A stretch of DNA of 64,000 bases from Cladorhizidae sp. MBARI D1340-BT2 (taxonomy: Eukaryota > Porifera > Demospongiae > Poecilosclerida > Cladorhizidae). The stretch is taken from positions 17,349,302-17,413,301 of the forward strand of contig JAQNBH010000013.1 in the NCBI GenBank assembly GCA_028752905.1. Direction: 5' to 3'. The translations under genes were made by a program, and so were the position numbers. Of the stretch, positions 58,207-64,000 are shown one piece after another (the stretch's first letter is position 1; each line of letters opens with the position of its first letter). The notes under the pieces were generated by a model. The model made no database searches. It was given only the letters and a program-made list of their open reading frames with translations, and was not told the DNA's origin.

Positions 58207-60756
58207 GATAGGTACTAGTTGTGTTAGGCAAGTTGGCCTAACACTTCCTTCCCCTGTTTTAGTTTGAAGTCGTAGGCTCAAGTTTGTGTTATCATAAGGT
58301 GTTTATATGTTCGATGTTGAGGGTTCTGTCACAGTCCAGGCCTGTCTGGATTGGCCATCTGCATGGTCGATAGTTCCAGGGCAATAAGTGATGGTGAAGT
58401 CATAATCCTGTAGTACTAATGACCATCTGATCAATGATGGTTAGCACTTTTCATTCATCTTGCTCGAGTATCGTATTGCACTATGATCTGTCTGGATTAG
58501 GAATGCTCATCCTAGGAGATATGCTTTGAAGTGTTTCAAAGCTGAGACAATTGCTAGGCATTCTTTCACAACTGTGGAGTAACGGGTCTCCATATCAAGA
58601 GCTTCTTCGAGTAGTGTGCTATGGGATTATTAGGCTCATGTTCACCTTGCTAGCTAAGTACAGCACCAATTCTTCTGTCTGAGGCATCTGTTTGCAAGTA
58701 TAAAGTCTTTGCTGTAATCTGGTGTGTACAATAATGGTGCACTTGTTAAACTGTCCTTTAACTGCTGCCTGCTGGCAGTCACTAGACCATTTCATCTTGG
58801 CTGAAGCTGTCTTCTTTATGAGATCTGTGAGTACTGCTGCTGTAGAGCTGAAAGATAGTAAGAATCTGCGATAGTAGCCGGCTAGGCCAAGGAGAACTCT
58901 GACATGTTTATTGGTGACTGACTGTTGAAAGGTTGGTACAGCTTCCACTTTTGCCATCTGTATAGCGATTTATCCGTTGCCAGCAGTGTGTTCAAGGTAA
59001 GAACAAGTGGCGATTTCAATCTGGCATTGACTACAGTTCAAGGTCAGGCCATGATGTTTTAATCGAGTTATGACTTGGAGAAGATGTTGAAAATGTTCTT
59101 CCCAAGTGTTACTGTGTCGTCAAGGTAGGCTCTACAAAATTCATGCATGTTTGTGAGTATGTCATCCATTATCAATTGGATACAGGATGGACCCTTTAGT
59201 CCAAATGGCTTGCATAGAAATTGATGCTTCCCTTTCCTAGACATAGAGGCTGTCTTGTCTCTGCCGTTGAAAGCTAGTGGGACTTGAGTAACCCTTCGAC
59301 ATGTCGAGGGTGGAGATAAAGTTAGCCTTTCAAAGGGATTCTAGTAGCTCTTCTAACCAGGGCATCGGATAAGTGTCAGGTTGGGTAACCTTATTGACTT
59401 GGTGGTAGTCAATGCATACTCTAACAGTCCTGTCCTTTTTCGCCACCAAGACAACAACTGAATTCCAAGAGCTATAGCATTGTTCTATTATTATGCCTCC
59501 ATCTAGCATAGTCTGTATCTCTTAGTTGACCTATTCTTGCCAGGCCTTGGGGACAGTCTGCAGGTTAGTGTATGTCGGTAGTGAAGTACCATGTCAATAT
59601 GCAACTGCGTAGCTTGTCATAAGGCCTGGTATGTTGGTAGACACTTGGTGTGTTGGCCAATAAGGTCAGATATCTCTCGCTTCTGGTCAGTAGTCAGATC
59701 ATGCCCTAGCATCAACTCAGTGTCTGCCTCCAGGAGGGTGGTGAAGGCGTATTCATCTAGGCCAGGTTCATCTTCCTCTACTAGTTTTTCTGGTGTGAAG
59801 AATACTGCTGCTCAGATGGCTATTGTTAAGGCATCCACCTTTTCTGCTTCCTGAGGATGCTATAGTCGAGGTTGCAGTCTCACTGGTAGTGATCTGTTAC
59901 TCTGCCAACTTGTTTTAGAGTCTGAGGTTTCTGTGTCTGCACACACAGCACTATATTGCTGGGTAGCATCCAGAGAGCATGTTCTGGGGCAAACTTCTAA
60001 CCAGCCTGCACTGGCATGGTACACTCTGTAACACAGTAACTTGTCAAAATCCATAAACATGCTGTGTCAACTGGGTAGCTGTCTCATTAGGTTTGATGGT
60101 AGCCTCCCACCAACACTTTAAGTTTTGCTGGGTCTCTGCTGTTATTCCCATTCTTTAGAGTATAGCTTCCTGAGTCTTTGGCTTCCACAGCTAAGAAAGC
60201 TGCCAGTGCGCGTCGTCTTCAAATAGGGCCCTGAGTTATGCTGGCCATTCATCCTTCAGGACATTATAAGTGGTCATGTGCCACTCAAATCTGGTTAGCA
60301 GGAGTAGATTCTCTCTCCTCCTCGGATGGATTTGAGATTAGGAGGTTTGAGTTATGGCTGGTTATGCTGTTTGGTGATCCTGGTGAACAACTCACTCATC
60401 TCTTCTTGGTGCAGCGCCGTAGCCTGCTCCAACTGTTCCCCATGTCCTCGCTCTTTCTCTGCTTCTATTTGTTGTTGTCAGACAAGCATATGTAGCAGCT
60501 CAGTAGTGGGGATATGGTGGGCATAGTCTTCTGTAGGAACTTTAAACTCAGTGTAAGATGTCTGTAGTTCGGCCCTCTGTCCATGTTTTGAGTCTTAATG
60601 GACATGATGGTGTTCTGGTTGATTTTGAATCATTTAATAACTAAGCACACAATTAGTCTTCACACTATCACACGTCACTCATACAAAGATGGTTTATCTC
60701 CAATAGTGTAGGAGAGTGTGATAGGTTCTATTTCTGTTAGGCTTGCTGGCCTAACA
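58207..60756 (+). repeat. 37-bp imperfect direct repeats flanking the gypsy remnant
   Basis: GATAGGTACTAGTTGTGTTA... (58207-58243) and GATAGGTTCTATTTCTGTTA... (60720-60756) both end GGCCTAACA. Genes B and C have this segment once (near 34300 and 50172). It is far longer than a 4-6 bp retroviral-type target duplication, so it reflects a separate local duplication or recombination at the insertion site. Confidence 0.6.
58244..60715 (-). pseudogene. Ty3/gypsy gag-pol remnant in intron 2 of gene D
   Basis: Read on the minus strand from 60620: gag-like Gln/Glu-rich part and a segment shared with 32921-33540; a nucleocapsid-to-protease region (59990-59700); reverse transcriptase with VAKKDRTVRVCIDY and VTQPDTYPMPW (about 59460-59340); the RT connection VRVLLGLAGYYRRF with SSTAAVLTDLIKK (58619-58957); then RNase H start YLQTDASDRRIGAVL. 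Stops occur throughout. Integrase is missing here, whereas the copy in gene B has integrase but no RT. Flanking imperfect 37-bp direct repeats (58207-58243 and 60720-60756) border it. It is oriented opposite to gene D. Confidence 0.75.
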
Positions 60757-61639
60757 AGGATTAGATTCTCATATTTTGTATGTAGTCAGGTAATTCAAGT
60801 AATGATCTTCCCACCTTTTATTCTAGGTCAAGCAAGATCAGCTATCATGGAAGCAATTGCAGACTATCGTGTACAAACTTGTGCGGAGTTTATTCCACGA
60901 TCAAATGAAGCTGACTATGTATGAATCTTCCCTGGAAGAGGGTGAGTAGCAGTCACATGTCACTACTTAATTTTTAGAGTCTCAGACATATTATTAGTTA
61001 TTGGGAGATTTTATGTGTGAAGGTATTTAATATAAATGCAGTCAAGGTTATATAAAATCATTTTTCTTTTATAGATGCTTCTCCTACATTGGCCGAATTG
61101 GAGGTCCCCAGGACATGTCCATTGGTAGAGGCTGTGAATACAAAGGCATTGTCATGCATGAGATGTTTCATGCCCACGGGCGCTGGCATGAACAGACCAG
61201 ACCAGACAGAGACCAATTTGTTAGAATCCTGACAGAGAATATTCACCTTGAATTTGGTATTAGACTTTTGCTTTGTAACTGTTGCTACTGGTGTCCTTGC
61301 ACTTATTGCTATTATAGTGTGATTAAATTATATTGACTTTTTGTGAACTTTTCATAGATTACGGGATTATTCATCATTTACTTTCATTTTTAGGAACTGA
61401 GAGCAACTTTGAAAAAACCAATCCAGCTTTTGTTACTCCCAAGGAGTCCTTTATGACATTGGTTCCATCATGCATTATTCTGCCAGAGCTTTCAGTCGTA
61501 TGATCAACCCACAATCCTACAAGAATATAGCAGGATCTCAGCCATGTCGCTTGGTCAGAGAAATGGTCATTGAGCAATGGACCTCCAACATAATTATGCA
61601 AACATTATACTGTGGAGGTGAGTGTAGAGATTTTCAACA

Positions 61640-62260
61640 ACAACATCAACAACTTAGAATAACTAACTATAATTATATACATTATTGGGGAGTGCGGTCA
61701 CACTTCCTATAATATAAGGTTTGACCACTATTATAAAGTGACAGTGATCAAACACAAGTTCCAAGTGCACTACACTCCTAAACCTCCCACTGGACCATCC
61801 CTCCAGTCTATAATTTTAATACACAGAGCAAAAAGATCTAAACTGCATATTCTCATGCACCCATCCATATTCTTGCTACAACCTAAATTATAACTATCAT
61901 AAGCAATGAAATCCTACAACCTGGTGATGACACATGTTGCATAGACATACTCCCTCAATGTAATGGTATTCTTCTTGATGCTGATCAGATGATACCACCT
62001 CAAGTTTTAATGACACTAAATAACTTTGAACTACTTACCATAGTGGGTGAAGGATGTGCTTACCTTCATTTTCAAGATGAGTTTGTAAATAACATGAACC
62101 CTATGCACGACTAATGAAATGGAGCAACTGAATCACATAAGTTATATCGTGGATCTACCCAAAATATTTAAGTTGTGGGGAGTCCCATCCAGTTAAAAAT
62201 AAATTCTTTTACAATCCCACATCTCAGTCTATATACATTCATTTTCAAGATCTTCTATTG
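61640..62260 (+). repeat. Downstream module joined to truncated gene D
   Basis: Begins within 'aacaacttagaataactaacta' and follows 53470-53820. The junction with intron 5 of gene D near 61635-61660 marks the deletion of exons 6-10. No gene was seen. Confidence 0.6.
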
Positions 62261-62357
62261 AGGAATGCTATGCACACTCCCTAGTGTTTTATTTCAGAGT
62301 GGTTTTCCAGATTGGCTGAAGGAGGGAAGAGGATTGGGTGATGCTTGTGTGTGTGTT

Positions 62358-62420
62358 GGGGTGGGGTGGGGGGGGGGGGGGGGGGGGGGGGGAGGGGGGG
62401 GAGGGGGTGGGGGGAGGAGG
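62358..62420 (+). repeat. Poly-G tract
   Basis: A run of about 25 G (62368-62392) followed by further G-rich text. The copy after gene B (39250-39300) has only short G runs, so the tract expanded here. Open frames over it (poly-Gly or poly-Pro) are spurious. Confidence 0.85.
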
Positions 62421-62429
62421 GAGCATACT

Positions 62430-63304
62430 ATTTGGGAGAGACTGACTCCCTTGATAGATCAGACCTTTTATGCAATAGTAGACTGGGCAAAAGTGCACCA
62501 GGTAGTCCGATTATGGCAATCAATTGTTGCTAAAAGTGGACTTATTCTGCAACATTTGGACCGTGTCTATTAGGAACCTGCTGGAAGGAAGCTTGAAATC
62601 TAGGAAGTATACCATAGCCCTCATAACAGTTAGTCGCGTTGAATAATAGAGTAATAGAAGCTTAATACCAACGCAGTTAGGGCCTATATGGCTTAAAAAG
62701 ACCTGTAATTCCTTGGAAACTTAAAGCCCTGTAAGTCACTGGAAGCTTAAAGGCCTGTCAAGTCCCTACAAGCAATTCATGAGCTGGATGAGGGATGTGC
62801 TAATCTTCATTTTCAAGATGAGTTTGTAAATAACGTGAGCCATATGCACGACTAATGAAATAGTGCAACTGAATGACATAATATGTTACAGCACGCGTCT
62901 ACATATTATACAAACAATTTTAAGTTGTGGACAGGTTAAAAAAAAAATTTCCATACCACATCTCGGTATATATACAACATTTCCAAAAAGCAACCTCCCT
63001 TGAATACTTTCATCAGTCATTGATTCACTACACACGCTGCATCCTAATTCCATGAGGAACTTTGTATCAATGTTAGAGCTATAATGGACCTGTCTAGTAA
63101 AAAGTAGAAGGCCAAGTTGTGTTGATGTATATGTGAGACTGCCTGTTTGTGTGTGCATGTGTGCCTTATAGACTCAGCTGCCTTTAGACTTATCCACACA
63201 TCTAGCACATAAATGGAAACTCTTGATGGCAAAAAGGTTTTGGAGAGTGTTAGAGCCTATAGGTGATGCACTATAGTCACTCCATATCTTCATCCTTTAA
63301 CAGT
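62430..63304 (+). repeat. Downstream module after gene D, no gene
   Basis: Matches 39340-39720 and then 41190-41550, skipping the LINE insertion of the gene B copy. Overlapping open frames on the minus strand show no known motif. Confidence 0.5.
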
Positions 63305-63544
63305 CAGGCCAACTAGGTACGACATAGGGTTGGCACTGAATTGCAATTTGTACATTATGATCAATTTAAGGATGGATGCAAGTGTTACTGAGCCTGCGCA
63401 CTAGCAGTCTGGTCTAGAATGGTTTTTATTATCATCAGGCCAACTAGGTACGACATAGGGTTGGCACTGAATTGCATTATGATCAATTTAAGGATGGATG
63501 CAAGTGTTACTGAGCCTGTGCACTAGCAGTCTGGTCTAGAATGG
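63305..63544 (+). repeat. Tandem duplication, unit about 110-118 bp
   Basis: CAGGCCAACTAGGTACGACA begins units at 63305 and 63436; both end 'gtctggtctagaatggt'. They are nearly identical apart from a small deletion in the second, so the duplication is recent. Confidence 0.85.
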
Positions 63545-63555
63545 TAATAACTAAT

Positions 63556-64000
<445 letters not shown>

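Larger units (their letters stand above)
57279..61617 (+). pseudogene. Protease gene D: astacin-TSP1 paralogue, truncated after exon 5
   Basis: Exon equivalents: 57279-57351, 57509-57672, 60827-60941, 61075 to about 61242, 61394-61617. The ATG and signal peptide are good. Exon 2 is 164 nt instead of 165 because one base is missing in the YEGD region, shifting the frame. Exon 3 has TGA at 60922-60924 where B reads CGA. Exon 4 has lost about 19 bp, including its splice donor. Exon 5 has further small indels. The zinc motif is [13 protein letters not shown]. After the exon 5 donor the sequence jumps into the downstream module normally found past exon 10, so all TSP1 exons and the C-terminal domain are deleted. 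Intron 2 contains an antisense gypsy remnant. Confidence 0.85.

Noticed and set aside
62265..62573. Glycine-rich or proline-rich open frames
   Set aside because: They result from a poly-G tract; homologous modules lack the tract and the frame.

Overview
The window looks like nuclear DNA of an animal. The evidence is multi-exon genes with GT-AG introns, TATA-type promoters, secreted astacin metalloprotease and thrombospondin type-1 (TSP1) domains, and remnants of Penelope, LINE, Ty3/gypsy, hAT, Merlin-like and Mutator-like elements. The DNA is AT-rich and full of TTA-type microsatellites. The C-terminal domain of the protease family resembles one I know from cnidarian predicted proteins, so a sponge or another early-branching marine invertebrate is my guess. 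The species is not shown by the sequence.

The backbone is a tandem family of four related plus-strand genes, here called A to D: A 2982-7751, B 20800-37554, C 49165-53272, D 57279-61617. The full plan is ten exons: signal peptide; propeptide with a YEGD aspartate-switch-like motif; astacin catalytic domain over exons 2-5; four TSP1 repeats, one per exon (6-9); and a four-cysteine C-terminal domain ending in a hydrophobic tail that suggests a GPI anchor (exon 10). Exon lengths and phases are nearly identical between copies. Copy A is intact (617 codons) except for one in-frame TGA at codon 498. B has lost its ATG and carries a 4-bp insertion, an in-frame stop and a frameshift. C has lost two splice donors, an active-site Gly and several Cys, and has several stops. 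D has a frameshift, an in-frame stop and a deleted donor, and lacks exons 6-10. At least B, C and D are pseudogenes, each with its own lesions.

Around the copies lie long imperfect direct repeats, including upstream modules with TATA boxes about 150-170 bp before each start and downstream modules. The array therefore grew by segmental duplication and was then invaded. Intron 2 of both B and D holds antisense Ty3/gypsy remnants at different positions. In B the gypsy gag is itself split by a 6.7-kb TIR-bounded hAT element (26223-32920, 5-bp target duplication TTGCT). That element also contains a telomere-like 48-bp minisatellite and a second, broken, DDE-like transposase gene.

Other remnants: a Penelope-like GIY-YIG tail (1797-2045), a second hAT (14464-16690), a hAT C-terminus (19181-19560), an IS1595/Merlin-like transposase (19741-20130), a Mutator-like transposase (22450-23290), LINE pieces (38680-38880, 39727-41190, 45130-45470), and a short retroposon-like unit whose ATT tail seems to seed microsatellites. 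No tRNA, rRNA or CRISPR was seen. All exon models are by-eye splice predictions.
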